Positions 45,325-58,864 are shown, counted from the stretch's first letter. The stretch: DNA of 63,840 bases from Szabonella alba (GCF_016765775.1 NZ_JAESVN010000013.1:1-63840), one strand, 5' to 3'. The notes: a model not told the origin generated them from the letters alone. A program made the numbers and translations.

Positions 45325-46479
45325 TCAGCGCCCGCGCCAGATCCAGCCGCCGCCCAGAACCCGGCTTGAACCGGGATCATAGAAGACGCAGGCCTGACCG
45401 GGGGAAACCCCTTCCTCGGGGTTAAGCAGTTCCACCTCGGCCTCGGTTGCCGAAACAGGGCGCAGGATCGCTTCACGCGGGGGCCGGGTTGAACGCACCT
45501 TGACCGAGACCGCCCATTCCGCGCGGCTGTCCAGCGGTGCATCGCCCAGCCAGTTGATCTCGCGCAGCGGCACCCTGCGGGTCGACAGCGCCTCTTTCGG
45601 CCCCACCACCACACGACGCGTTTCAGGGTCCAGCCGCACGACATAGACCGGATCACCCAGCCCCCCGATGCCCAGCCCCTTGCGCTGGCCGATGGTGTAA
45701 TGGATCACGCCGCGATGGCTGCCCAGCACCCGGCCCTCCAGATCGACAATTTCGCCCGGATCGGCGGCGCCGGGGCGCAGTTTCTCGATCACGGCGGCAT
45801 AATTGCCATCGGGGACAAAACAGATGTCCTGACTGTCGGGCTTGTCGGCCACCGGCAGGCCAAAGCGCGCGGCCAGCGCCCGGGTTTCGGCCTTCGATTG
45901 CAGATGCCCCAGCGGAAAGCGCAGATAGGACAATTGTTCCGCCGTGGTCGAGAACAGGAAATAGCTCTGGTCCCGCGCGGGATCGGCCGCCTGATGCAGT
46001 TCGGGCCCATGGGCGCCGGTCTTGCGCTGGATGTAATGCCCGGTTGCCATGCAATCGGCATCCAGATCCTTCGCCGTGGCCAGCAGATCCTTGAACTTCA
46101 CCCGTTCATTGCAGCGGATGCAGGGCACCGGCGTCGCCCCCGCCAGATAGGCATCGGCAAATTCGTCGATTACCGCCTCGCGAAAGGTGTTTTCATAATC
46201 CAGCACATAATGCGGAAAGCCCATCGTCTCGGCCACGCGGCGCGCGTCATGGATATCGCGGCCCGCACAGCAGGCGCCCTTTTTCGCCAGCGCCGCGCCG
46301 TGGTCGTAAAGCTGCAGCGTCACGCCCACCACGTCATAGCCTTCCGAGGCAAGTTGTGCGGCCACGGCAGAACTGTCCACCCCCCCCGACATCGCTACGA
46401 CGACACGGGTTTCGGACGGGGGCTTGGCGAATCCCAGCGAATTGAGGGGCCGCGAATTCAGGGGCTGGTCGAGCGGCAT
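45325..46479 (-). CDS. mnmA: tRNA-specific 2-thiouridylase MnmA
   Basis: This 384-residue cytosolic enzyme installs the 2-thio group on U34 of Lys, Glu and Gln tRNAs. It has the ATP PP-loop [20 protein letters not shown] (about 26-45), the catalytic Cys in [25 protein letters not shown], the second catalytic Cys in [15 protein letters not shown], and a C-terminal beta-barrel. It is convergent with lpxB and divergent from sciP. Its N-terminal 20 residues ([20 protein letters not shown]) are longer than in many homologues. Confidence 0.95.
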   Translation of the reverse strand: MPLDQPLNSRPLNSLGFAKPPSETRVVVAMSGGVDSSAVAAQLASEGYDVVGVTLQLYDHGAALAKKGACCAGRDIHDARRVAETMGFPHYVLDYENTFREAVIDEFADAYLAGATPVPCIRCNERVKFKDLLATAKDLDADCMATGHYIQRKTGAHGPELHQAADPARDQSYFLFSTTAEQLSYLRFPLGHLQSKAETRALAARFGLPVADKPDSQDICFVPDGNYAAVIEKLRPGAADPGEIVDLEGRVLGSHRGVIHYTIGQRKGLGIGGLGDPVYVVRLDPETRRVVVGPKEALSTRRVPLREINWLGDAPLDSRAEWAVSVKVRSTRPPREAILRPVSATEAEVELLNPEEGVSPGQACVFYDPGSSRVLGGGWIWRGR

Positions 46480-46636
46480 GGGGCTGCGCTTTCGGACAGA
46501 GGGGTGATGGGCCGCAATATAGGAAAATGCAATGTAGTCTCAACCCCGCATTTCACGCTTGTTTAAGCCTGATGCCACAGTCTTGGGGGCGGGAAGGTCC
46601 ATGGGGGTGCGGGGCCGGTGGTGGAAGGAGTGCGCA

Positions 46637-46915
46637 ATGTTTCTCAAGAAGGTGGCGGGTCCACGGCAGGTGACGCTGCCTGACGGCTCGGTTCTCAGCC
46701 GCGCGGATCTGCCCGCGCCCGACACACGCCGCTGGGTTGCCAGCCGCAAGGCCATAGTTGTGCAGGCCGTGATTCATGGTCTGCTGTCGCTTGGCGAAGC
46801 GCTGGAACGCTATGCGCTGTCGGAAGAAGAATTCGCACTTTGGCGGGCAGCGGTGGAAACGCACGGGGAAAGCGGGCTGAAGGTGACCGCGATTCAGAAG
46901 CATAGACAACTTTAA
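46637..46915 (+). CDS. sciP: CtrA inhibitor SciP (DUF1153 family)
   Basis: This 92-residue helix-turn-helix protein is close to the Caulobacter SciP length. It starts FLKKVAGPRQVTLPDGSVLS and contains RADLPAPDTRRWVASRKAIV and LGEALERYALSEEEFALWRA. Established in Caulobacter: SciP binds CtrA and blocks CtrA-driven transcription. AAGGAG lies seven bases before ATG 46637; the frame open from 46559 is not family sequence. It lies directly upstream of ctrA in the same direction. Confidence 0.92.
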   Translation: MFLKKVAGPRQVTLPDGSVLSRADLPAPDTRRWVASRKAIVVQAVIHGLLSLGEALERYALSEEEFALWRAAVETHGESGLKVTAIQKHRQL

Positions 46916-46953
46916 ATTGTTTGGTGTCTGCTCTGTGTCAGAGTAACGGCTGA

Positions 46954-46961
46954 TTAACCAT
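46954..46961 (+). promoter_or_regulatory. CtrA half-site upstream of ctrA
   Basis: TTAACCAT is the alphaproteobacterial CtrA half-site and lies 48 bp upstream of the ctrA start, in the short gap after sciP. Another TTAA occurs at about 46977-46980, but spacing does not make the classical TTAA-N7-TTAA. Autoregulation of ctrA by CtrA is known in related bacteria. Confidence 0.5.
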
Positions 46962-47008
46962 TGCCCCCCAGTATCGTTAATGAAGCCAGACCTGATGTGG
47001 AGTTTTTG

Positions 47009-47719
47009 ATGCGCATTCTTCTTGTGGAAGATGATCCGACTACGTCACGCAGTATCGAACTGATGCTGACCCATGCCAATCTGAACGTCTTCTGCACCGA
47101 TCTGGGGGAAGAGGGCATCGACCTTGCCAAGCTTTATGATTACGATCTGATCCTGCTGGATCTCAATCTTCCGGATATGAGTGGTCATGATGTGCTGCGC
47201 CAGTTGCGGCTGGCGCGGATCGAAACGCCGATCCTGATCCTGTCAGGGTCTGATGACACCGACAGCAAGCTGAGAGGCTTCGGTTTCGGGGCCGATGACT
47301 ATCTGACCAAACCCTTCCACCGCGAAGAACTGGTCGCGCGTATCCATGCCATCATCAGGCGGTCGAAAGGCCATGCGCAATCGGTGATCCGCACCGGACT
47401 TGTCTGCGTCAATCTCGATGCCAAAACCGTTGATGTGGACGGCAAATCGGTGCATCTGACCGGCAAGGAATATCAGATGCTGGAACTTCTGTCGCTGCGC
47501 AAGGGCACAACCCTGACGAAGGAAATGTTTCTCAATCACCTTTATGGCGGCATGGATGAGCCTGAATTGAAAATCATAGACGTCTTCATCTGCAAGCTGC
47601 GCAAGAAACTGGCCGAGGCGACGGGCGGGGCCAATTACATCGAAACCGTCTGGGGGCGCGGCTATGTGCTGCGCGATCCGGCGCCGGGCGAAATGCAGCA
47701 GATCGCAATGGGGGCCTGA
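47009..47719 (+). CDS. ctrA: Cell-cycle response regulator CtrA
   Basis: This 236-residue OmpR-type response regulator has a receiver domain ([20 protein letters not shown]; phosphoacceptor Asp51 in [16 protein letters not shown]; conserved Lys in [20 protein letters not shown]). Its winged-helix DNA-binding domain (about 130-225) shows [20 protein letters not shown] and [20 protein letters not shown]. CtrA controls cell cycle in Caulobacter and motility, gene-transfer-agent and phenotypic-heterogeneity genes in Rhodobacterales. ATG 47009, with GTGGAG upstream, is the family start; 46961 is open but would include the CtrA half-site. Confidence 0.96.
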   Translation: MRILLVEDDPTTSRSIELMLTHANLNVFCTDLGEEGIDLAKLYDYDLILLDLNLPDMSGHDVLRQLRLARIETPILILSGSDDTDSKLRGFGFGADDYLTKPFHREELVARIHAIIRRSKGHAQSVIRTGLVCVNLDAKTVDVDGKSVHLTGKEYQMLELLSLRKGTTLTKEMFLNHLYGGMDEPELKIIDVFICKLRKKLAEATGGANYIETVWGRGYVLRDPAPGEMQQIAMGA

Positions 47720-52405
<4,686 letters not shown>

Positions 52406-52411
52406 TGGTTT

Positions 52412-52426
52412 GTTCTCATAAAGTTC
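52412..52426 (+). promoter_or_regulatory. LexA (SOS) box upstream of the 40-codon membrane-peptide gene
   Basis: GTTC-TCATAAA-GTTC is an exact match to the alphaproteobacterial LexA operator GTTC-N7-GTTC. A second, reversed near match (GTTC-N7-ATTC on the minus strand) covers 52439-52453. Both lie between recG and the small ORF, which begins 60 bp further on. Confidence 0.8.
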
Positions 52427-52485
52427 TTTACAGAGCCCGAATCATATGAGAACAATATAGCAACAACGGGATGCAGGAGGTTGCC

Positions 52486-52608
52486 ATGCTGAATGAAATC
52501 AAGGCCGTCATCACCCGCTCGGGCGACACGCTGCTGGAGGATGCGCTGGGGGTTACAGCACTTTTCGCGGTTCTGGTGGCAGGGCTGTCGCTGCCCGGTC
52601 TGATCTGA
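52486..52608 (+). CDS. 40-residue membrane peptide, candidate SOS-induced
   Basis: The ATG at 52486 follows AGGAGG at five-base spacing, a strong ribosome-binding site. The peptide has a charged N-terminal half (MLNEIKAVITRSGDTLLEDA) and a single hydrophobic helix at the C-terminus (VTALFAVLVAGLSLPGLI). I do not recognise a named family. The exact LexA box 60 bp upstream makes it a candidate DNA-damage-induced membrane peptide, comparable in concept to SidA of Caulobacter or TisB of E. coli. It is convergent with dddP. Confidence 0.7.
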   Translation: MLNEIKAVITRSGDTLLEDALGVTALFAVLVAGLSLPGLI

Positions 52609-52644
52609 TGCCCGCGCTGATCCGATGACCGGGATGACAAAGGG

Positions 52645-53973
52645 TCAGGGCGGCGACAGCGCCGGATCGAACGGATAGCGGGTCAGGTTCTCTGCGCCGG
52701 TTTCGGTGATCAGCACCTGATCCTCGATCTTGATCGAGAAGTCGCCGCCTTCCGGGCTGACCAGCGCTTCGATACACAGCACCATCCCCGGCTCCAGCGC
52801 GGTCTCGAAGGCGCCGTCCACCCAGTCGTCGGGATAGGGCACGAAGGGCCATTCATCGCACAGCCCCACACCATGCATCTTGCAGGAATATTTCTGCCGC
52901 TGGAATTCGGGCTCCAGAACGTGCCCGCCATGGGTCAACTCCCGGATCGTGACCCCGGGGCGCAGCCGTTCGAAATGGCTGTCGATATGGTCCCGGGCAT
53001 GGCGCATGGCAGAAATCATGTCGGGTCGCGGCGCGCGGTCCCCGATCCACCATGTGCGGGAAATGTCGATGCAGATGCCATAGGCGCCGATCAGATCGGT
53101 GTCGAAGGCCACGATCTCATTCGGCTGCACGATGCGCGGCCCGCATTCCTGAAACCACGGATTGCTGCGCGGCCCCGAGGCCAAGAGCCGCGTCTCGATC
53201 CATTCCCCACCGCGCCGGATATTGCCCTTGTGCAGTTCCGCCCAGATATCATCCTCGCTGACATTCCCGCGCGGGACCTCGGCCCGGGCAAAGCGTTCCA
53301 TTTCGGCAATCGCCGCCTCGCAGGCATGATGGGCGCAGCGCATCGCGGCAATCTCGTCCGGGCCCTTCACGGCGCGGGCGCGTTCGGTCACGACCTCGCC
53401 TTCCAGCACCTCGAACCCGGCACTCTCCAGCGCCCGCAGCCCGTGGACCATGATCTTGTCCACAGCCAGCCGCCGGTTGCTGCCCGAATGGGCCGCCATC
53501 ACTTCGGTCACCTGCGCTGCGAAATCGCGGGCATCCTGCGCCGTACGGTCGCCGCAGACATTGTAGAAAAAGGACGCGCCCGAACGCAGTTCCGCCACCA
53601 GCGGGTTATAGGTCACCAGAAAGGGCGCATTGCGATATTCCCACATCACCATATGCCCGTCGGCACACAGCAGGCAGGCGCGGAACGGGTTGTGGCTGTT
53701 CCACAACTGCATATTGGTGGTGTCGGTCGCATAGCGGATATTCAGCGGATCGAACAGCAACAGCCCGCCGATACCCTGCGCCACCAGCGCCTCGGTCAGC
53801 CGCCGCCAGCGCCAGTGGCGCATCGCGGCAAGATCGGGCAGCGCCAGCCCCGCCGCCGCCCATTCGCCAAAGGCACGCTGCGTCGGCCCGATCTCGATCC
53901 GGTCATTGTCATTCGGGCTGCCATCGCCCAGCCGGGCACCCCGGCCGGGGTCGATCTTGCGCGGTCTGTCCAT
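52645..53973 (-). CDS. dddP: Dimethylsulfoniopropionate (DMSP) lyase DddP
   Basis: This 442-residue M24 (creatinase/peptidase-fold) protein resembles DddP, which cleaves DMSP to dimethyl sulfide and acrylate. Matching segments are DPGRGARLGDGSPNDNDRIE, IGPTQRAFGEWAAAGL, FDPLNIRYATDTTNMQLWNS, RRGGEWIETRLLASGPRSNP and LTRYPFDPALSP. Metal-ligand regions are intact: the Asp residues of AFDTDLIGAYGICIDISRTW, His in CKMHGVGLCDEW, and Glu in LCIEALVSPEGG and SIKIEDQVLI. ATG 53973 is chosen; the frame open to 54051 has no family match. It points to exposure to DMSP, as in marine relatives. It is divergent from the DUF3445 gene. Confidence 0.9.
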   Translation of the reverse strand: MDRPRKIDPGRGARLGDGSPNDNDRIEIGPTQRAFGEWAAAGLALPDLAAMRHWRWRRLTEALVAQGIGGLLLFDPLNIRYATDTTNMQLWNSHNPFRACLLCADGHMVMWEYRNAPFLVTYNPLVAELRSGASFFYNVCGDRTAQDARDFAAQVTEVMAAHSGSNRRLAVDKIMVHGLRALESAGFEVLEGEVVTERARAVKGPDEIAAMRCAHHACEAAIAEMERFARAEVPRGNVSEDDIWAELHKGNIRRGGEWIETRLLASGPRSNPWFQECGPRIVQPNEIVAFDTDLIGAYGICIDISRTWWIGDRAPRPDMISAMRHARDHIDSHFERLRPGVTIRELTHGGHVLEPEFQRQKYSCKMHGVGLCDEWPFVPYPDDWVDGAFETALEPGMVLCIEALVSPEGGDFSIKIEDQVLITETGAENLTRYPFDPALSPP

Positions 53974-54092
53974 GGCGGGGCCCTCCCTTTGGTCTAGATT
54001 TTCCGCATCTGAGGACTTGTGCTGCCGATGCCGCGACATCGCCTGTCGCAATCGGGCTTTCCGCGCGCCGCCTGACCTCCTATTCCTCGGAC

Positions 54093-54887
54093 ATGCAACC
54101 GATCCTGCAATCGCGCCTGCCCGAGGCGATCTGGATGAACCCCGCCACAGAACGCCTGCCCGGCATCCTGCCGGTCGCGGGGGAGGACTGGCTGCGCCTT
54201 GACGATGCCTATGCCGGCCAGATGGCCGAACGGGACCGCCTGATCGCCGCCGATCCCGATGTGGTCCATGCGCTATTGCCCGGGGCGCGTGCCGCCGCAG
54301 GGGAACTGCTGGATCTGGTTCTGGACCGCCTCACCCGTCTGCCCGGTTTCACTTTTGCCGCCGATCACGTCCTCCGCCCGGATGGCGCGCGGATCCCACT
54401 GGATCGCTCGGCACCGCTTCTGACCCTCGGACGCCTCGTGCAGACCGATTTCTGCATCCTGATGCCGGACATGGCTCCGGGCGCGCAGGCAGAGCATCTG
54501 CTGGCAGGTGCCATTCTGTGCTTTCCCGCAAGCTGGACCCTGTCGCAGAAGATCGGCCGCCCGCTGACGCGCATTCATGTCCCGGTGCCGGAATACGGTC
54601 CCAATCTCGCCGCCCGCGTGCAGCGGCTTTTCGATGCGATCCGCCCGGAACAGCCGCTTTGGCGCGGCAATGCGCTGATCTATGACGATCCGACCCTGCA
54701 TCAGCCCCGGGCCGAGGGCGTGGCGCGCCCGCAACCGATTCAGAAACTATACCTGCGATCTGAACGCCAATGCCTGCTGCGCCTGCCGCAAAGCCGCGCC
54801 GTGGTTTTTGCAATCCACACAACAGTGATCCGGATTGCCGATCTTGACCCCGAGGCGCGCGCCTCGCTGCTGGCGGCCCGCGCCTAG
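54093..54887 (+). CDS. DUF3445 protein, heme-dependent oxidative N-demethylase-like
   Basis: This 264-residue protein starts at ATG 54093 (MQPILQSRLPEAIWMNPATE). It contains LLPGARAAAGELLDLVLDRL, LVQTDFCILMPD, GAILCFPASWTLSQKIGRPL, IHVPVPEYG and YLRSERQCLLRLPQSRAVVF, the DUF3445 pattern. The only characterised members bind heme and remove N-methyl groups from secondary amines such as dimethylamine, with separate reductase subunits; no such subunits are seen nearby. Proximity (about 2.2 kb) to sarcosine oxidase fits N-methyl amine catabolism, but that is inference. Function is otherwise unproved. Confidence 0.75.
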   Translation: MQPILQSRLPEAIWMNPATERLPGILPVAGEDWLRLDDAYAGQMAERDRLIAADPDVVHALLPGARAAAGELLDLVLDRLTRLPGFTFAADHVLRPDGARIPLDRSAPLLTLGRLVQTDFCILMPDMAPGAQAEHLLAGAILCFPASWTLSQKIGRPLTRIHVPVPEYGPNLAARVQRLFDAIRPEQPLWRGNALIYDDPTLHQPRAEGVARPQPIQKLYLRSERQCLLRLPQSRAVVFAIHTTVIRIADLDPEARASLLAARA

Positions 54888-54933
54888 CCTCTTCTTCTCT
54901 ATCGCAAATATCCACGGGCCCCCGGGCCTGCGA

Positions 54934-55164
54934 TCAGGGCGTCCGACGCCCCGCCCGGCCGCCGCGCCGCTGGCCCAGACGGCCCTTGCGCGCGGGCAAG
55001 TCTGCCATCACCACGGCCCGCGCCTCGGGCGTCATGCGCGACCAGGCGGCGATTTCGTCGATGGACCGGTAGCAGCCCAGACAGATCCGCGCCTCGGGAT
55101 GCACGACGCAGATCTTGATACAGGGGCTTTCCACCTCATCGCGTTTCCAGATCTCATCGGTCAT
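54934..55164 (-). CDS. DUF1289 small Cys-rich protein
   Basis: This 76-residue cytosolic protein has a four-Cys motif VESPCIKICVVHPEARICLG followed by CYRSIDEIAAWSRMTPEARA, the DUF1289 pattern, likely a metal-binding (Zn or Fe-S) site. The tail is Arg/Gly-rich. The role is unknown. It is the last gene of the ccmI-ruvX-DUF1289 operon, overlapping ruvX by four bases. Confidence 0.85.
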   Translation of the reverse strand: MTDEIWKRDEVESPCIKICVVHPEARICLGCYRSIDEIAAWSRMTPEARAVVMADLPARKGRLGQRRGGRAGRRTP

Positions 55165-55655
55165 GCCGCACCCCCGCCGGATTGACGTGCCAGAAACCCG
55201 AACCGGTCCAGCGCCCCCTGCAGGATATAACCCGCCGCGACATGGTCGATCACCTCGGCGCGACGTTTGCGCGACGTATCCGCCTCCAAGAGCGCGCGTT
55301 CGGCGGCCACCGTCGACAGCCGTTCATCCCAGAAGGTCTGGGGCAGGGGGCTGATCCGCGACAGGTTGCGGGCAAAGGCCCGGGTTGCCTGCGCGCGCGG
55401 CCCCTCGCTGCCATCCATATTGCGCGGCAGGCCCAGAACGATGCCGGTCACCTCACGCTTGGTCAGCAGCTTCAGCAGTGCCTCGGCATCAAGGGTGAAT
55501 TTCACGCGGCGGATCGTGCTGTCAGGGCTGGCGACCATCCGGCGGCGGTCCGAGATGGCGACGCCGATGGTCTTTTCGCCGAAATCCAGCCCGGCCAGCG
55601 CGCCCTGTGGCGGTAACGCGGCCAGAAAACCCTCAAGATCATCAAAAGCCGTCAT
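55161..55655 (-). CDS. ruvX: Pre-16S rRNA nuclease / Holliday junction resolvase-like YqgF
   Basis: This 164-residue RNase H-fold protein has LAGLDFGEKTIGVAISDRRR with the first catalytic Asp, IVLGLPRNMDGSEGPRAQAT, FWDERLSTVAAERALLEAD and the C-terminal VIDHVAAGYILQGALDRF. It matures the 5-prime end of 16S rRNA in E. coli. It overlaps both neighbours by four bases. Confidence 0.94.
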   Translation of the reverse strand: MTAFDDLEGFLAALPPQGALAGLDFGEKTIGVAISDRRRMVASPDSTIRRVKFTLDAEALLKLLTKREVTGIVLGLPRNMDGSEGPRAQATRAFARNLSRISPLPQTFWDERLSTVAAERALLEADTSRKRRAEVIDHVAAGYILQGALDRFGFLARQSGGGAA

Positions 55656-56920
55656 TCGGTCAGTCCGGCACGGCTTGCGGCCTCGGCAATCCGCGCAAGA
55701 TCCGCCTCGCGGCCCGCAAAATTCACCAGTGCCTCGGCCCGGATCGCTTCGGCGCGCTCCCGTTCACCCAGTTGCGCCAGCGCAAGGATCAGCCGCGCCC
55801 ATTCATCCGCCGTGCCGCCCTCGGTCGCCAGACGCGCGTTCAGCCCTTCGACCATGCCGCGGATCATCTCGTCGCGCTCGGCGGGGGACAGGTCTGCCGC
55901 CGCCTCTATATCGGCCGCTGCCGGGCCGGGCAGGGCCGGTTGCGCGGTGGTGGTTTCGGGCGGCAATTCGTAGCGCACGCCTGCAATCCGCGCCAGTTCC
56001 TCGATCCGGTCCCGCACCTCGGGCCGCCAGGGGCTTTCGGGGGGGGCGGTATCCAGCAATTGCCGCCAGAAGCGGAAGGTCAGATCCTGCCTGCCGATCT
56101 GCAGGTTCAAAAGCCCCGCGAAGAACAGTGCCGTATCGTTGCGCGGATCGCCCTGCAGCACCGCGCGGATGATGTTTTCCGCCTCGGGGGAAACCTGCCC
56201 CGCCGCCGCCTGAATCATCAGGGTCGCATGCAGCAGCCGGTCCTGTGCCGTTGCCGCATTGCCCTTCAGCGTGATGACGCGGGCCTGCGCACGATGGGCG
56301 GCGTCGAAATTGCCCAGATTGGCCTCATTGCGCGCCAGAAGCTGATGCCCCTGCAAATCGTCGGGCCGCTCCTCCACTGTTGCGCGCAACTGTTCGACCA
56401 GCCGCGCGAAATCCGGATCCACCCCCGCCAGCGGGGGGGAGGGCGGAAGGGCTGCCTCCAATGCCGCCTGCGGCAGGCGGGCGGCGCGGCGGTCCTCGGC
56501 CAGTTCAAGACGCAATTGCAGGGGCAGGTCGGTGGTGCCGGGCGCGCCCAGCCGGGTATAGATCCAGAACCCCGCAAGCAGCGTGACCAGAACCAGAGAC
56601 CCGACCATCACCGCACCGCGCGATGCGCCTGCGGTGCTTGTGCCGGTATTCGTCTGTGCCTCTGCCGCCGACAGCACCCTGTCGGTTTCCAGCAGACGCC
56701 GGGCCACCTCGGCCCGCATCCGTCCTGCCTCATCCTCGGTGACGATACCGCGCGCGACCTCGCGCTCGATCTCGCGCAGCTGATCACGATAAACCCGCCC
56801 ATCGAATTCAGCCGCGCGCAGCTCCAGCCCCTCACCGCCGCGCCGCAGCGCCTGCAAAAGGATCATTGCCACGCCAAGGGTCATCGCCCCGGCCATCGCC
56901 CAGAACAGCATATCCGACAC
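55652..56920 (-). CDS. ccmI: c-type cytochrome biogenesis protein CcmI
   Basis: This 422-residue inner-membrane protein has two helices (MLFWAMAGAMTLGVAMILLQ at about 4-23, and VMVGSLVLVTLLAGFWIYTR at about 105-124) around the conserved cytoplasmic YRDQLREIEREVARGIVTED loop. A periplasmic tetratricopeptide-like domain (about 150-420) holds apocytochrome c for heme ligation. Alphaproteobacterial CcmI has this single-protein form. It is first in its operon, divergent from soxB. No other ccm gene is in the window. Confidence 0.9.
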   Translation of the reverse strand: MSDMLFWAMAGAMTLGVAMILLQALRRGGEGLELRAAEFDGRVYRDQLREIEREVARGIVTEDEAGRMRAEVARRLLETDRVLSAAEAQTNTGTSTAGASRGAVMVGSLVLVTLLAGFWIYTRLGAPGTTDLPLQLRLELAEDRRAARLPQAALEAALPPSPPLAGVDPDFARLVEQLRATVEERPDDLQGHQLLARNEANLGNFDAAHRAQARVITLKGNAATAQDRLLHATLMIQAAAGQVSPEAENIIRAVLQGDPRNDTALFFAGLLNLQIGRQDLTFRFWRQLLDTAPPESPWRPEVRDRIEELARIAGVRYELPPETTTAQPALPGPAAADIEAAADLSPAERDEMIRGMVEGLNARLATEGGTADEWARLILALAQLGERERAEAIRAEALVNFAGREADLARIAEAASRAGLTE

Positions 56921-57126
56921 GTTTTTCCGTCCTTTCCGCTTCTTCTTCCTCTATCCGCTCTGCCGCCCGGGCAAAAGGTTTATTCACCCGGCAGCCCCTG
57001 CGCGTCCTGTCGCACCCGTCCCGCACGTGCATGTCGCAAATAACCCGATTGTGCCGCTCATGGGTGCGGATATATCCCGGTCCCGTTCCACAACCCGGAA
57101 CGGAACCATGCCCGGAGAGTCGCGCC

Positions 57127-58374
57127 ATGAAACGCTATTCCGTCTTTGCCATCGCCCGAGAGGCGTTGCGCCATCACAGCGGCTGGGATCGCGCCTGGGC
57201 CAGTCCCGAACCGCGTGCCAGCTATGATGTCGTGATCGTGGGCGCGGGCGGCCACGGGCTTGCCACGGCCTATTACCTTGGCAAGAATTTCGGCATCACC
57301 AATGTTGCGGTGATCGAAAAGGGCTGGCTGGGTGGGGGCAATACCGGGCGCAATACGACGATCATCCGCTCCAACTATCTGCAGGACCCGTCCGCCGCGA
57401 TCTATGAAAAGGCCCGCAGCCTTTATGAAACCCTTTCGCAGGACCTGAACTACAATGTGATGTTCAGCCCGCGCGGCGTGATGATGCTGGCGCAAACGCA
57501 TCATGAGGTGCGCGGTTATCTGCGCACGGCCCATGCCAATGCGCTGCAGGGTGTCGCGACCGAATTCATAACGCCTCAGCGGGTCAAGGAACTGTGCCCG
57601 ATCATGAATATCGACGGGCCGCGCTATCCGGTTCTGGGCGCGCTCTGGCAGCCGCGCGGCGGTACGGCGCGTCATGATGCGGTGGCCTGGGGCTATGCGC
57701 GGGCCTGTTCGGCCATGGGCATGCATATCATCCAGCAATGTGAGGTGAAGGGCGTGCGGTCCGAGGGCGGCGCCGTGACCGGGGTGGAAACCACCAAGGG
57801 ATTCATTGGCTGCAATAAGCTGGGTATCGTGGTTGCGGGCCATTCCGGGCAGGTCGCCGATATGGCGGGTTTCCGTCTGCCGGTCGAGGCAGTGGCCCTG
57901 CAAGCGCTGGTGTCGGAACCGATCAAACCCTGCATGGATGTCGTGGTCATGGCCAACACCGTGCATGGCTACATGTCGCAATCCGACAAGGGCGAAATGG
58001 TCATCGGTGGCGGCACCGACGGGTTCAACAATTTCACGCAGCGCGGGTCCTTCCATCATATTGAGGAGACGCTGCGCGCGCTGGTCGAGACCTTCCCGAT
58101 GCTGAGCCGCCTCAAGATGCTGCGGCAATGGGGCGGGATCGTGGATATGACCGGCGACCGGTCCCCGATCATCTCGAAAACGCCGCTGGGCAATTGCTTC
58201 ATCAATTGCGGCTGGGGTACGGGCGGGTTCAAGGCGATCCCCGGCTCGGGCTGGGCCATGGCCGAACTGATGGCCAAGGGTGAACCGGGGCCGCTGGCGC
58301 GCGATTTCAACCTCTGGCGCTTCCGCGAGGGCCAGTTCATTGACGAATCCGTCGCCGCCGGGGTGGCGCATTGA
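57127..58374 (+). CDS. soxB: Sarcosine oxidase beta subunit
   Basis: This 415-residue flavin subunit belongs to the heterotetrameric sarcosine oxidase that oxidatively demethylates sarcosine to glycine, delivering the methyl group to tetrahydrofolate. It has the FAD Rossmann motif YDVVIVGAGGHGLATAYYLG (about 34-53), NTGRNTTIIRSNYLQDPSAA and the C-terminal INCGWGTGGFKAIPGSGWAM. ATG 57127 begins MKRYSVFAIAREALRHHSGW, the family start. The upstream gap has an inverted repeat GTTCC-N7-GGAAC (about 57085-57101). Length is normal. It is separated from soxD by a 119-residue ORF and hairpins. Confidence 0.96.
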   Translation: MKRYSVFAIAREALRHHSGWDRAWASPEPRASYDVVIVGAGGHGLATAYYLGKNFGITNVAVIEKGWLGGGNTGRNTTIIRSNYLQDPSAAIYEKARSLYETLSQDLNYNVMFSPRGVMMLAQTHHEVRGYLRTAHANALQGVATEFITPQRVKELCPIMNIDGPRYPVLGALWQPRGGTARHDAVAWGYARACSAMGMHIIQQCEVKGVRSEGGAVTGVETTKGFIGCNKLGIVVAGHSGQVADMAGFRLPVEAVALQALVSEPIKPCMDVVVMANTVHGYMSQSDKGEMVIGGGTDGFNNFTQRGSFHHIEETLRALVETFPMLSRLKMLRQWGGIVDMTGDRSPIISKTPLGNCFINCGWGTGGFKAIPGSGWAMAELMAKGEPGPLARDFNLWRFREGQFIDESVAAGVAH

Positions 58375-58420
58375 TGCCGACCCGTTCCGCAATTCCGGCA
58401 ATCCTTTGCCCATGCGCCGC

Positions 58421-58449
58421 CCGATCCGATCCGGCGCGGAACGGATCGG
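58421..58449 (+). terminator. Stem-loop after soxB
   Basis: CCGATCCG (58421-58428) pairs perfectly with CGGATCGG (58442-58449) around 13 bases, 47 bp after the soxB stop. There is no U-rich tail, so it could be a partial terminator or an mRNA-stabilising stem. Confidence 0.4.
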
Positions 58450-58504
58450 CCCTCCGGTCTGTTGTCCTGCCAGTTGAAGTTGAAACTGGAAAGGACACCC
58501 TGTC

Positions 58505-58864
58505 ATGGCCTATGAACAAGACCGCCTCCCCGGGAACCAACCCTATGCCGGTGACCCCCGTCTCGCCGATCCGGTGCATCGCACGCCACCGCCCGGATCG
58601 GGCGTTGCCCCGATTGCCGGACTCATCGCTGTTGTCGCCATTGTCGCCCTCGTGCTGTTCGGCCTTTTCGGAGGCTCCGAGGATGCAACCGCCCCGGCAA
58701 CCGCGCCTGCGGCTGTTGACGCGCCGCTGGCACCCGAAGCCGGCGCTCCCGCTGCCGACAGCATGGCCCCTGCCGCCGATGGCATTGCTCCGCCTGCCGC
58801 AACCGATGGCGCCGAAACCGCTCCTGCGCCCGTTCCGGAAGCTGCACCCGCTCCGGCAGAATAA
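58505..58864 (+). CDS. Single-pass membrane protein with Ala/Pro-rich tail inside the sox locus
   Basis: This 119-residue protein has a hydrophilic N-terminus (about 1-33), one transmembrane helix (VAPIAGLIAVVAIVALVLFG, about 34-53) and a low-complexity, acidic Ala/Pro tail (about 60-119). AAAGGA precedes ATG 58505 at nine-base spacing. It is not a sarcosine oxidase subunit, and no homologue was recognised. It is enclosed by hairpins (58421-58449 and 58909-58932), so it may form its own transcript. Confidence 0.6.
   Translation: MAYEQDRLPGNQPYAGDPRLADPVHRTPPPGSGVAPIAGLIAVVAIVALVLFGLFGGSEDATAPATAPAAVDAPLAPEAGAPAADSMAPAADGIAPPAATDGAETAPAPVPEAAPAPAE

Noticed and set aside
56921-57126. Glycine riboswitch upstream of soxB
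   Set aside because: Only a short CGGAGAG-like stretch is present; the paired conserved aptamer segments are missing.
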